Source: Hyphomicrobiales bacterium
GTDB lineage: Bacteria > Pseudomonadota > Alphaproteobacteria > Rhizobiales > Xanthobacteraceae
Direction: 5' to 3'
DNA: 64,000 nucleotides
NCBI GenBank assembly: GCA_017305665.1
Contig: JAFKKH010000020.1
Coordinates: forward strand, 62,001-126,000
A program made the translations under genes and the position numbers. Below the pieces are notes generated by a model. The model did not search any database and was not told the origin of the DNA. It worked only from the letters and a program-made list of their open reading frames with translations. The number at the start of each line of letters is the position of its first letter. The first letter of the stretch is position 1. This document shows, piece after piece, positions 1-9,018 of the stretch.

Positions 1-369
1 CCGGAACGCATGCAGACTATCTTCAAGCTGTTTCCGATCCTGGACGAGCGCCAGCAGCAGATCGGCGGCACGCTCTCGGGCGGACAGCAACAGATGCTGG
101 CCATCGGCATGGCGCTGATGCACGAGCCGCGCGTGGTTATTCTGGACGAGCCATCCATCGGCCTGGCGCCCAACCTGGTCGACAGGGTGATGCAGAGCAT
201 TGCCGAGATCAACAGGAGCTTCGGCACCTCCATTCTGATGGTGGAGCAGAACGTGCGCTACAGCCTGCCGATTGCCAGCCGGGTTGCCGTCCTGAAGGCT
301 GGCCGCAAAATCTATGATGGGCCGCCGGCGCATTTGCAGGATGACGTCGAGCTGATGAAGCTGTTTTGA
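1..369 (+). CDS. Branched-chain amino-acid-type ABC transporter ATPase (LivF-like), C-terminal part
   Basis: The reading frame is open from the first base, so the N-terminus with the Walker A motif lies outside the window. The visible part has the signature LSGGQQQ, followed by Walker B (VVILDEPSIGLAP) and a switch region (MVEQN). It ends with the short tail usual for LivF, the smaller ATPase of HAAT-family importers for branched-chain amino acids, amides or related compounds. The LivF family places the second ATPase last in the operon, which fits its position before a convergent gene. The substrate cannot be told from this fragment. Confidence 0.9.
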   Translation, partial: PERMQTIFKLFPILDERQQQIGGTLSGGQQQMLAIGMALMHEPRVVILDEPSIGLAPNLVDRVMQSIAEINRSFGTSILMVEQNVRYSLPIASRVAVLKAGRKIYDGPPAHLQDDVELMKLF

Positions 370-412
370 GATCTGTGCGCTCGCGGAAATCCGGCGGTCT
401 CGCACGCGCCGC

Positions 413-1438
413 TCAACCTATGGATACGCCCGCTTTGGCCCGCCTGATCCCAAGGGCCAGAATGCGATGCAATAAATCTGTGTAGTCGAGACCGTCATGC
501 CGAGCCGCCGTCGCGAACTCCTGGCTCTTCGCGATCTCGGGATTCGGATTTGCCTCGATGAAATACGGCGTTCCGTCGGATGAAAGACGAAAGTCGATGC
601 GCGCATATCCATCGAGCCCGAGCGTCCTGTAAATGCGCTTCGCCGTGCGCTGGATGCGAGCGGAGACGTCCGGCGCCAGACCCTTGGCTGGTCCGTCGAC
701 GATACCGACGCGCTCCTGATAACTGGTGTCGTGCTTGACCTTCTCGGTGGCGATGTGGTCGCCGCCCATGGTGCCGAACTTCAATTCCCAGACCGGCAGG
801 GCCTTCAGCCGATTGTTGCCGAGCACGCCGACATATAGTTCGCGTCCCTCGATGAACTGCTCCGCGATGGCGGCGGTTTCGATCCGCTCATGGATGAAGG
901 CGACGCGTTCAGCGAGCTTCTCGTCGGTGTCGACCACAGACGCCTGCGAGATACCATGCGATCCATCCTCGTTCAGGCTCTTGACGATCAGCGGCAGCGC
1001 GAGGCGTGTCGGCCGTTTGACCTTGTGACGCATGGGGAACACGGCGAAAGCCGGGACCGCGATCCGACGATGATGGACCAGCATCTTCGACAGATCCTTG
1101 CCGCGCGCCAGCACCAGACCGCGTGGATTGCAGCCCGTATAGGGCACTTTCATCAATTCGAGGAAGCTTGCGATATGCTGGTCATACGCGGTCTGATAAT
1201 GAAACTCCTCCAGCAGCGTGAACACCACATGCGGCTTGAAGTTTTCGATCTCGTCGCGCACCGGCTTGATTTCCTCCTGTACGCCGAGCGGGTGCACGTC
1301 ATGACCCGCCGCGCGCAAGGTGCTGACGACATCGTATTCCGTTTTCCATTTGTTGATTTCCTGCGCGCTGTATCCATCGCTCGAATCCGGCGGCACGAAG
1401 TCCGGATGCATGAGTACGAGGATTCGCAGGCGTCTCAT
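413..1438 (-). CDS. ATP-grasp ligase, D-alanine-D-alanine ligase-like
   Basis: A protein of about 341 aa with the ATP-grasp layout. The N-terminal Rossmann-like part (RILVLMHPDF) is followed by the nucleotide-binding lobe (PLIVKSLNEDGSHGIS) and by the metal-binding end of the fold (ARIDFRLSSDG, then YFIEANPNP). This superfamily joins a carboxylate to an amine or thiol through an acyl-phosphate. The chosen ATG at 1438 overlaps the TGA of the upstream metallopeptidase in an ATGA junction; an in-frame ATG four codons earlier is less likely. It differs from housekeeping Ddl and its substrate is unknown; a peptide or amino-acid ligase is an inference from the fold. Confidence 0.82.
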   Translation of the reverse strand: MRRLRILVLMHPDFVPPDSSDGYSAQEINKWKTEYDVVSTLRAAGHDVHPLGVQEEIKPVRDEIENFKPHVVFTLLEEFHYQTAYDQHIASFLELMKVPYTGCNPRGLVLARGKDLSKMLVHHRRIAVPAFAVFPMRHKVKRPTRLALPLIVKSLNEDGSHGISQASVVDTDEKLAERVAFIHERIETAAIAEQFIEGRELYVGVLGNNRLKALPVWELKFGTMGGDHIATEKVKHDTSYQERVGIVDGPAKGLAPDVSARIQRTAKRIYRTLGLDGYARIDFRLSSDGTPYFIEANPNPEIAKSQEFATAARHDGLDYTDLLHRILALGIRRAKAGVSIG

Positions 1439-2463
1439 AGTGCAATCCATTTGCGGCGTGATGGGCCGAACAGCGCGTGCATAGTCTTGGCGGTCAGCAG
1501 TACGGTGAAGTCCGTTACGAGTTTCCGTTCGGAGCCGACGGCACGCAGATCGAGCTCGCGGCAGCGAGAGATCATGTCGTCCAGCACGGCGTCGAGCGTG
1601 AGCTGATTTTCACCGGTCCACCGCGCAACCAACTCCCGGATATGGGCGCGGTGCCGCCGGATGAAGCTTGAGGCCGGTTGCGAGCGGTGATGTCGGGGGT
1701 CCACGGAAAACAGCCGCGAGAGGTCACGGTCGTACGTTTTGGGCGGGGTGAAGGCGTAGAACGCCTGTTTTTTTCGATAATGCTCGGCAAGCGTCTGGTT
1801 GAGTTCGTTCAGGGGATCGACACGCTCCCGCGTCGTGAGCAGCGGCTTCTTCCCCGCGATTTCGCCCATCAGTTCGTCAACGTATTCGAGCTTCTGCAAC
1901 GCCGGCCAGCCGGCATAGCGGGTCCGCCAGTTTGAACGCGGCCGCAGCCACACCGCAAAGGTTTCGGCGAAGTCCTCGTCCGGATGGCTCTGCGCGTACC
2001 AGAGCCGAAGATGCTGAACATATCGTCGACTGGCCGGATTGGGCTGATAGTAGCGCGGATAGTGTTTCGAGGATGGACCAAAGAGCTGCTGCCAACGTCG
2101 GCGGCGTTGCAGCTGATAGGCATGCTGCACGGTATGGCCGGCCTCATGACGGAGGATTGCCATACACTCGGACCAGGTGCCGCCTTCGACCTCCAGCATC
2201 ATCTTCTTCTCGATCTTCATCAGGCGAGGATGAGTGAGATAGAAAGGAATGGCGATGCCGGGAGAATTTGCCGGACTGAACCATTCACTCGAAATCCATG
2301 CGTGCGGCCGCAACAAGATCGCCCGCTCTTCAAGCTCCTCATGCAGAGTCTCAAGGCAATCCTCGAGCCAGGTGCCTTTAACTCGAACCTTTAAACTGCT
2401 GAGGCGGCGCGCAAGCAACTCCTCATCCGACAGCTTTTCCCAGGCAAATTTCAGGCGTGACAT
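1435..2463 (-). CDS. Putative zinc-binding metallopeptidase (HEXXH type)
   Basis: A 342-aa protein with a zincin motif HEAGH in ILRHEAGHTVQHAY and a downstream acidic stretch, HPDEDFAETFAVWL, whose glutamate is a plausible third zinc ligand. There is no signal peptide, so it probably acts in the cytoplasm. It resembles the group annotated as putative zinc-binding metallopeptidase, for which I know no substrate. Its stop codon overlaps the start of the ATP-grasp gene, so the two are translationally coupled and probably act in one pathway. The 169 bases between it and the CobW gene hold no other gene. Confidence 0.75.
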   Translation of the reverse strand: MSRLKFAWEKLSDEELLARRLSSLKVRVKGTWLEDCLETLHEELEERAILLRPHAWISSEWFSPANSPGIAIPFYLTHPRLMKIEKKMMLEVEGGTWSECMAILRHEAGHTVQHAYQLQRRRRWQQLFGPSSKHYPRYYQPNPASRRYVQHLRLWYAQSHPDEDFAETFAVWLRPRSNWRTRYAGWPALQKLEYVDELMGEIAGKKPLLTTRERVDPLNELNQTLAEHYRKKQAFYAFTPPKTYDRDLSRLFSVDPRHHRSQPASSFIRRHRAHIRELVARWTGENQLTLDAVLDDMISRCRELDLRAVGSERKLVTDFTVLLTAKTMHALFGPSRRKWIAL

Positions 2464-2632
2464 AGGATATCTGAAAGATCATGAAATCGACGCTCGGATG
2501 GTGTCACAGGATTTCGGGGACAACAACCGCGGAAATTCCGAGGTGCTACCCTATCCAGTCGCCCGCGGCCCTCGAACCTTTAGCTGACACCCACGCAGAG
2601 CGCCGGTCGGGAACAAAACGGAAATTGCAGCC

Positions 2633-3595
2633 TCACGGCTGATGTATGATCGAGCGTTGGATCATTCGTATCCAGGCACGGCCCGTATGCTCGGGATTGA
2701 AATCCGGCTTCGTTCCGATCGCCACAAATTCTGACGCCTCGAGCGTCTCATCTGTGTCCTCGAACGTAATCTCTGAGCCGACCTTATGAAGCAAGACTGT
2801 CCGGCCGTCGGCGAGGCGAAAACGCCCCTTGAGACGATAGATGTTGAGTGCGGAATCGCTCGCGAATGCCATCAGTTTATCGAAGTCGACGCGCTCAGTG
2901 CCTGTCCAGCTCCAGCTTTCGAACGGCAGACGATGAACTCTGAAAGGCGCGGCTTTTTTGGAGCTGGAAACCGCCGTCCTGCGTTCGTTCAGAATCTGCC
3001 AGGCTTGGCGATCGTCTTTTGGAAGAACCGCAACCGGCACGGAAAGACCCAGCTCGACGAGCATGATCTGAAAATCAGCGATTCCAGCTGTCGTCGTTGC
3101 GTCGATCTTGGTGAGCAGAATGAGGTCGGCCGACCGTACCTGCCGCAACAGCGTATCGTTCAGCCTCGGATCGGCCAGGATGTCGGTGAAATTGACGGCA
3201 TCGACGAGCACGACCGTTCGCAACAATTCGAGATCGGGTTCGGCGACGGCGATCTGAGCAACTTTCGCCGGATCGGCGACGCCGCTGGTCTCGACCAGCA
3301 AATGGTCGAACCGCTCGCGCATGCGCAAGATGCGATCGATAGCATCATAGAGATCGCCGCCGATCTGGCAGCACATACAGCCGTTGGCGAGAGCGATGAC
3401 ATCGTCGCTACGTGCGCCGATTAGCGTCTCGTCGATAGCAATCTCACCAAAATCGTTGACGAGCACCGCGATCCGCAGACTGTGATCGCCGGACAGGATT
3501 GAATTGACGAGCGTCGTTTTGCCGGCGCCGAGATAACCGCTGACGACCGTCATCGGCAGTGGCTTCGTGGATCTTGCGTCGAGCGACGCTGTCAT
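2633..3595 (-). CDS. CobW/COG0523-family GTPase metallochaperone
   Basis: A 320-aa G3E-family GTPase. Walker A lies at about residues 20-28 (GYLGAGKTT), the family metal-binding GCMCC motif at 72-76, and the guanine-specificity TKID further on (LLTKIDATT). The C-terminal CobW_C domain follows from about residue 215. COG0523 proteins use GTP hydrolysis to deliver zinc, cobalt or other metals to client enzymes. The gene lies 8 bp downstream of an amidohydrolase, a metal-dependent enzyme, in the same operon, which suggests that enzyme as the client (inference). It could also be a general zinc-starvation chaperone. Confidence 0.9.
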   Translation of the reverse strand: MTASLDARSTKPLPMTVVSGYLGAGKTTLVNSILSGDHSLRIAVLVNDFGEIAIDETLIGARSDDVIALANGCMCCQIGGDLYDAIDRILRMRERFDHLLVETSGVADPAKVAQIAVAEPDLELLRTVVLVDAVNFTDILADPRLNDTLLRQVRSADLILLTKIDATTTAGIADFQIMLVELGLSVPVAVLPKDDRQAWQILNERRTAVSSSKKAAPFRVHRLPFESWSWTGTERVDFDKLMAFASDSALNIYRLKGRFRLADGRTVLLHKVGSEITFEDTDETLEASEFVAIGTKPDFNPEHTGRAWIRMIQRSIIHQP

Positions 3596-3603
3596 GGTTC
3601 GCC

Positions 3604-5232
3604 TCAGATCGGGAAGTGATGTCCGCCTACGACCGTTCCGAGGACAGGCACATCTTTCAGTTCGACCGCCGGCACGGTAAGCGGATCCTTTTCGAGCACA
3701 GCGAAATCAGCTTTCTTGCCGGTCTCGATGGATCCGATCTCTCTGTCCAGCTTCAGTGTGAACGCCGCGCCCAGCGTGATGGCATGGAGCGCCGCCTTCA
3801 CGGAGATCTTTTGATCTTCGCCGAGTACACGACCACTTGGCGTCAGCCGATTCACGGCGCACCAGGCGACGTGCAGCGGCCCCATCGGCGTAACCGGCGA
3901 ATCCGAGTGGATGGCAAGCGGCACGTCGTGCCGCAAGGCGGAGCCGCACGCGTCGAGCCGCATCGCACGGTTCGGTCCCATGGTGCGCTCATAATGCTGA
4001 TCGCCAAAATACCAAATGTGGTTGGCGAAAAGATTCGCGCACAAACCGAGCGCCGCCATGCGGCGAAATTGAGAGTCGTCGGCCATCTGGCAATGCTGCA
4101 GCGTGTGCCGATGATCGAAGCGAGGATGACGCGCCTGCGCTTCCTCGATCGCATCGAGCGCGGCTTCCGAGGCCTCGTCGCCATTGACATGGATGTGCAT
4201 CTGCACGCCCTCGCGATGCAGGCAAACGATTTGCTCTTTCAGACGATCGGGCGGCGTGTTCCAGATGCCGTTTGGATGCCCCAATATATAGCCCGGCCAT
4301 TTGAGGCGGCCGGTGTAGCCCTGAATCGAACCGTCGGCCATCAGCTTCACGATTCCCAGCCTGAGCTTGTCGGTGGAGCGTTTGCGCAATTCCGCCACGC
4401 GACGGGCGACATCCTCAGGGGCCTGCGTCATCCCGTTCAGCGCGGGCACGATACGCAGTTGAAAATCGTCGCGCGCAGTCACGGCCACCAGCTTGGCGAT
4501 ATCTTCCTCGGGCAATTCGTTCAACAAGTCCGTGCTCGTCGTCACGCCGACACGCATTGCACTATTGGCGAATCCGCGCATGGCGGATTCGGCCCGGGCC
4601 AGCGCCCGGAAATCCACGCCGAGACGGCGCATCAATGGAAACATCGCCGCCATTTCCTGCAGCTCGCCGTTCGGTTCGCCGTCGTCAAAGCGCGCGACAC
4701 CGACCGCATTGGTGTTCCGGTCGTAGCCCGCAACGGCAAGAGCGGCCGAATTGACCGTCATCAGATGGAAATTGGAATGCATGATAACGACCGGTCTGTC
4801 TGTGGAGACCTCGTCGAGATGACGGCGGTTGAGCCGCTCGGTCGGCAGGAAGATCGGATCAAACCCCCAGGCGATCAGGGGCTTGTCGGCCGGCAGCGAT
4901 GCAAGCGCGCGCTTCAATCCCGCCATCACCCCGGCGATGTCAGTCAGGCCTTCCCATTTGCGCCCGTCCGGATCGATGCGGTCCTGGTGTCCGGCATAGG
5001 TGTAGGCCCACATCGCTCCGGTCATCATATGGGCATGACCTTCGACGAAGCCTGGCATCAGCACCGTGTCACGGTACCGATCGTCGCGACGGAAATCGCC
5101 CCAAGGCGTGGCGCAGTCCGCATCGCCCACAGCCAGGACAAGCCCGTCGCGCACGGCCACATGCGTGGCTTCGGGCAGCGTGGGATCCATCGTGATGATC
5201 TTGGATGCGCGATAGACGACGGTATCCGCCAT
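3604..5232 (-). CDS. Amidohydrolase family 3 (YtcJ-like) metal-dependent hydrolase
   Basis: About 542 aa. The N-terminal small beta domain leads to MPGFVEGHAH, carrying the metal-binding HxH. It is followed by HIHVNGDEASEAA, HTLQHCQMAD and HSDSPVTPMGPL, the further histidine and aspartate ligands of an amidohydrolase TIM barrel. I chose the ATG at 5232 because AGAGGAAA lies just upstream; a longer reading to 5289 has no such site. YtcJ-like enzymes hydrolyse amide or imide bonds. The gene is divergent from a LysR gene and near a peptide-type importer, which suggests intake and hydrolysis of an amide-like compound. Confidence 0.88.
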   Translation of the reverse strand: MADTVVYRASKIITMDPTLPEATHVAVRDGLVLAVGDADCATPWGDFRRDDRYRDTVLMPGFVEGHAHMMTGAMWAYTYAGHQDRIDPDGRKWEGLTDIAGVMAGLKRALASLPADKPLIAWGFDPIFLPTERLNRRHLDEVSTDRPVVIMHSNFHLMTVNSAALAVAGYDRNTNAVGVARFDDGEPNGELQEMAAMFPLMRRLGVDFRALARAESAMRGFANSAMRVGVTTSTDLLNELPEEDIAKLVAVTARDDFQLRIVPALNGMTQAPEDVARRVAELRKRSTDKLRLGIVKLMADGSIQGYTGRLKWPGYILGHPNGIWNTPPDRLKEQIVCLHREGVQMHIHVNGDEASEAALDAIEEAQARHPRFDHRHTLQHCQMADDSQFRRMAALGLCANLFANHIWYFGDQHYERTMGPNRAMRLDACGSALRHDVPLAIHSDSPVTPMGPLHVAWCAVNRLTPSGRVLGEDQKISVKAALHAITLGAAFTLKLDREIGSIETGKKADFAVLEKDPLTVPAVELKDVPVLGTVVGGHHFPI

Positions 5233-5349
5233 GGTTTCCTCTCGAAATTGGCAGTCGGAACGCACCGGAAGTAAACGACTTCCATTCATCGGAAAAATAG
5301 TATTTCCTTGGCTATAAACCTCATTTTACCGATCTTGGGGTGGCTTCCG

Positions 5350-6285
5350 ATGAACTTCACATTGAAGCAGCTGCGTTATGTTGAGGCGGCAGGCCGATGC
5401 GGGTCGATCACCGACGCCGCCGAGCTGCTGAGCATTTCCCAATCCTCCATCACTGCGGCGATCGATGCCCTCGAGCAGACACTCGGGTTCGATCTCTTCA
5501 TCCGGATGCCGGCAAAGGGAATTCAGCCGACGCCGTCGGGAATGGACGCGCTCGGCCATATCCGCAATTACCTGGAGCAGACCAATCATCTCGACAGCGA
5601 CCTTCGATCGATCGGCGGGCAGCCGGTCGGCGCGCTGCGCCTGGCCTGCTACGTGACGACGGCGCCGCATGTGCTGCCGCTCATGCTCAAGGGGTTTGTC
5701 CGTGACCAACCGGGCATCCGCGTCGAACTGGCAGAAGGCGACATGGTTTCCGTGGTCGAGCAACTGCTCGAAGGCAGCGTCGACCTCGCCTGCACCTACA
5801 ACAGCACTCTGCCTGAGCAGGTGTCGTTCACCCCGCTCTTTTCAGCGCCGCCCTATGCAATCATCAGCGCCGAGGACAGCCTCGCCGCGAAGTCATCCGT
5901 CACTCTGGCAGAACTCGCTGAGCGGCCGATGATCGTTCTCGACCTTCCATTTGGCCGCGACTACTACACTGATCTTTTTTATTCGCGTGGACTGCGGCCA
6001 ACGATCGCCCACTCGACCCGGTCCTCGGAGATCGTCCGGGCATTGGCCGCCGGCGGCTTCGGCTTCTCCATCCTCAACATCCGCGCGCGGGAAGCGGGCC
6101 GTCCGGAATACGTCTGCCTGCCGATCAAGGATCCCATCCCCGCGATTGATTTCGGAATTGTCTCAGTCGCCGGCGTTCGTCATCCGCGGATCGTCCAGGC
6201 TTTCCTCGATCATTGTGCGAAACTGAGCAGCAGGGGAATTTTCGACGAACTGATGGTCAAACAGTCCACTTCCGCAAGAAAATAG
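5350..6285 (+). CDS. LysR-family transcriptional regulator
   Basis: A 311-aa protein. The N-terminal winged helix-turn-helix runs through LKQLRYVEAAGRCGSITDAAELLSISQ and the following dimerisation helix, and the periplasmic-binding-like effector domain fills the rest. The start at 5350 gives the usual LysR N-terminus (MNFTLKQLRY); a longer frame from 5308 lacks homology-like sequence. It is divergent from the amidohydrolase and upstream of the peptide-type importer, so it probably controls one or both. The effector is unknown. Confidence 0.92.
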   Translation: MNFTLKQLRYVEAAGRCGSITDAAELLSISQSSITAAIDALEQTLGFDLFIRMPAKGIQPTPSGMDALGHIRNYLEQTNHLDSDLRSIGGQPVGALRLACYVTTAPHVLPLMLKGFVRDQPGIRVELAEGDMVSVVEQLLEGSVDLACTYNSTLPEQVSFTPLFSAPPYAIISAEDSLAAKSSVTLAELAERPMIVLDLPFGRDYYTDLFYSRGLRPTIAHSTRSSEIVRALAAGGFGFSILNIRAREAGRPEYVCLPIKDPIPAIDFGIVSVAGVRHPRIVQAFLDHCAKLSSRGIFDELMVKQSTSARK

Positions 6286-6376
6286 GGGAGGTTCGCGCAT
6301 AAAAGCCTTTTTTCCAAAGATTGGCCGTCGGCTAGCCTGTATGAACATAAGCAAAAACGAAGAGGGGAAACGGGTC

Positions 6377-7969
6377 ATGAAGTTGACGAGACGGGACATT
6401 CTCGGGTCCGCCGGTGCGCTGCTTGTCGCGCCGAACTTTGCCTTCGAGGCTCAGGCCGCCGAGCCGCAGATGGGCGGCACTATGGTGATGGTGTCGACGC
6501 AGGTGCCCCGCCATCTCAATCCGGCGGTGCAGTCGGGTATCGCCACGGCTATCCCCGGCACACAGATTTTTGCCTCGCCGCTGCGCTATGACGCGGACTG
6601 GACCCCCCACCCTTATCTGGCCGAAAGCTGGAAGGTCGCCGATGATGCACTGTCGGTGACGCTCAATCTCGTCAAGGGCGCCAAATTTCACGACGGCAAG
6701 CCGATCACGTCCGAAGACGTGAAGTTTTCGATCGAGACGATCAAGGCGCATCATCCGTTCAAGACCATGTTCGAACCGGTCAGTTCGGTCGAGACGCCGG
6801 ACGAACACACGGCGGTTATCCATCTCGCGCATCCGCACCCGGCCTTGCTTCTCTGCCTATCGGGCGCACTCTGCCCGATCATTCCGAAGCATGTGTTCGG
6901 CGACGGTCAGGACATCATGAATCACCCGGCCAATTCTAATCCCGTCGGAAGCGGCCCGTTCAAGATCGCCGAGTTCAAGGCAGGTCAGCAGATCGTGTTG
7001 GAGAAGAATCCGGATTTCTTCATCAAGGGCAGACCCTATCTCGACAAGATCGTCATCCGGATCGTTCCGGACCTGAGTTCGATCATACTTGCCGTTGAGG
7101 GCGGTCAGGCAGACTTCCTGCCCTTCCTGGCAGAGAGCCAGTCCATCATCCGCCTCCAGAAATCCGACCGTCTCGGCGTGACCGACAAGGGTTATGCGGC
7201 CGTTGGTCCGATCAACTGGCTGGCCTTCAACACTGCCAAGCCACCGCTCGACAACAAGGCGGTCCGGCAGGCGATCGGCTACGCCATTGACCGGAATTTC
7301 ATCACCAAAGCATTGCTGCGCGGCATCGCCAAGCCGCAGCGGTCGCCGATCATCGAATCAAGTCCGTTCTTCAATCCGAAGATGCCGTCCTATGGTCTCG
7401 ATCTCAACAAGGCGAATGCAATGCTGGACCAGGCCGGCCACAAGAAGGGGCCGGACGGCATGCGCTTCAAGCTGACGGTCGATTACATTCCCGGCGGCGG
7501 CGAGGAGCAGGAAGGCATCGCCCAATATTTAAAGTCGCAACTCAAGAAGGCGGGTATCGATATCGAAGTCCGCGCGTCGCCGGATTTCCCGACCTGGGCC
7601 AAGCGCATTTCAAACTACGATTTCGACCTGACGATGGACGAGGTCTACAATTGGGGCGACCCGGTGATCGGCGTACACCGCACCTACCTGTCCTCCAACA
7701 TCCGCAAGGGTGTCATCTGGTCGAACACCCAGCAATATCGGAACCCGAAGGTCGACGAATTGCTGAACAAAGCAGCGGTGGAAAAGGATCCTGCCAAACG
7801 CAAAGGATTCTATGACGAGTTTCAGATGATCGTCGGCGACGACCTTCCGATCTACTGGGTGAACGCGCTCCCCTACCATACCATCTACAACAAGCGACTC
7901 GGTAACGTTCCGGAATCGATCTGGGGCTCGATGCAGTCGATGGACGAGGTATACTGGAAGAAGGCCTGA
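6377..7969 (+). CDS. Peptide/opine-type ABC transporter substrate-binding protein (SBP_bac_5)
   Basis: About 530 aa. A twin-arginine-like leader (LTRRDILGSAGALLVAPN) ends near AQAAEP, so it is exported, perhaps by Tat. The mature part reads as a family 5 binding protein: GGTMVMVSTQ, LAESWKVADD, FHDGKPITSEDVKFS, VRQAIGYAIDR. This family delivers oligopeptides, dipeptides, opines or nickel complexes to an inner-membrane importer. The ATG at 6377 follows GAGGGGAAAC; an earlier ATG at 6341 would place extra residues before the leader. It is the first gene of a five-gene importer operon. Confidence 0.9.
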   Translation: MKLTRRDILGSAGALLVAPNFAFEAQAAEPQMGGTMVMVSTQVPRHLNPAVQSGIATAIPGTQIFASPLRYDADWTPHPYLAESWKVADDALSVTLNLVKGAKFHDGKPITSEDVKFSIETIKAHHPFKTMFEPVSSVETPDEHTAVIHLAHPHPALLLCLSGALCPIIPKHVFGDGQDIMNHPANSNPVGSGPFKIAEFKAGQQIVLEKNPDFFIKGRPYLDKIVIRIVPDLSSIILAVEGGQADFLPFLAESQSIIRLQKSDRLGVTDKGYAAVGPINWLAFNTAKPPLDNKAVRQAIGYAIDRNFITKALLRGIAKPQRSPIIESSPFFNPKMPSYGLDLNKANAMLDQAGHKKGPDGMRFKLTVDYIPGGGEEQEGIAQYLKSQLKKAGIDIEVRASPDFPTWAKRISNYDFDLTMDEVYNWGDPVIGVHRTYLSSNIRKGVIWSNTQQYRNPKVDELLNKAAVEKDPAKRKGFYDEFQMIVGDDLPIYWVNALPYHTIYNKRLGNVPESIWGSMQSMDEVYWKKA

Positions 7970-8036
7970 CGTTAACTGACGAATTCCGGTCCCGCTGCTG
8001 GGACCGGATCAACTACGGCCGGAGTGCAGGAGCGGC

Positions 8037-9017
8037 ATGGGACTGACCGCCTATATCGTCAGACGACTGATTTACGGGATCATCCTGCTCGCTGGTGTGC
8101 TCGTCCTCAACTTCTTTTTGATCCACGCGGCACCGGGCGATCCGGCCGAGACGATCGCCGGCGCAATGGGCGGCGCTACCGCCGAGATGCTGTCCGGGAT
8201 CCGGGCGGCGTATGGCCTCGACAAACCGCTCCTCACCCAACTCGCCATCTATCTCGGGCATGTCGCACACGGCGATCTCGGCATGTCGTATTATTTCAAT
8301 CAGCCTGTGATCAGCCTGATCGCGGCGCGCGTGGGGCCGACGATCCTGCTCGTCTTCGCCGCACAACTCATCGCGATAACAGTCGGCGTCGTGATGGGCG
8401 TACTCGCGGCGCGCAAGCCGTCGGGGCCGCTATCCGCTGTCATCACCGTGCTTTCCACGGTCGGCTATGCAGCGCCGGTGTTCTGGACCGGAATCATGCT
8501 CATCATCCTGTTCGCTTCGATCATTCCTATCTTCCCCGTGGATGGCATGACCAGCGCGCGCTTTTCGGGAGGCTTCGTCGCTCATGTCGTCGACGTGCTT
8601 TATCATCTCGCGCTTCCCGCCTTCACGCTCGCCATCATCTTCCTGGCGCAATATTCGCGTCTGTCGCGCGCATCGATGATCGACGTGCTTGGCGCGGACT
8701 ATGTGCGCACGGCACGCGCCAAGGGGCTGAGCGAAACCAAAGTCGTCTTCCGGCACGCGTTGCGCAATGCCGTGCTTCCCATCATTACGGTCGCCGGCAT
8801 CCAGTTCGGCAACCTGATTTCCGGGGCGCTGCTGGTCGAATCCGTCTTCAACTGGCCGGGCATGGGGCGCCTCGCTTTCGATTCCGTGTTGCGGCGCGAC
8901 TATCCGACCCTGCTCGGAATTCTCTTCTTCGCTGCTCTCATGGTCGTCATCGCCAATCTGCTGACGGACCTGTCGTATCGGTTCGCCGATCCGCGTATTC
9001 GAACGGGAGGCCGCTGA
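8037..9017 (+). CDS. ABC importer permease, DppB/OppB type
   Basis: A 326-aa inner-membrane protein with about six hydrophobic segments; the first is LIYGIILLAGVLVLNFFLIH. The periplasmic loop reads HAAPGDPAETI as in DppB. The cytoplasmic EAA loop is DYVRTARAKGLSETKVVFRHALRNA, which docks on the ATPases. It lies 67 bp after the binding-protein gene and one base before the second permease gene. The substrate is expected to be a peptide-like molecule, judged only from the family. Confidence 0.92.
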   Translation: MGLTAYIVRRLIYGIILLAGVLVLNFFLIHAAPGDPAETIAGAMGGATAEMLSGIRAAYGLDKPLLTQLAIYLGHVAHGDLGMSYYFNQPVISLIAARVGPTILLVFAAQLIAITVGVVMGVLAARKPSGPLSAVITVLSTVGYAAPVFWTGIMLIILFASIIPIFPVDGMTSARFSGGFVAHVVDVLYHLALPAFTLAIIFLAQYSRLSRASMIDVLGADYVRTARAKGLSETKVVFRHALRNAVLPIITVAGIQFGNLISGALLVESVFNWPGMGRLAFDSVLRRDYPTLLGILFFAALMVVIANLLTDLSYRFADPRIRTGGR

Positions 9018-9018
9018 G

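Noticed and set aside
3559-5274. Long plus-strand frame of 571 codons opposite the amidohydrolase gene
   Set aside because: Its translation is His/Arg-rich without motifs and mirrors the minus-strand amidohydrolase with clear metal-binding motifs; it is a high-GC shadow frame.
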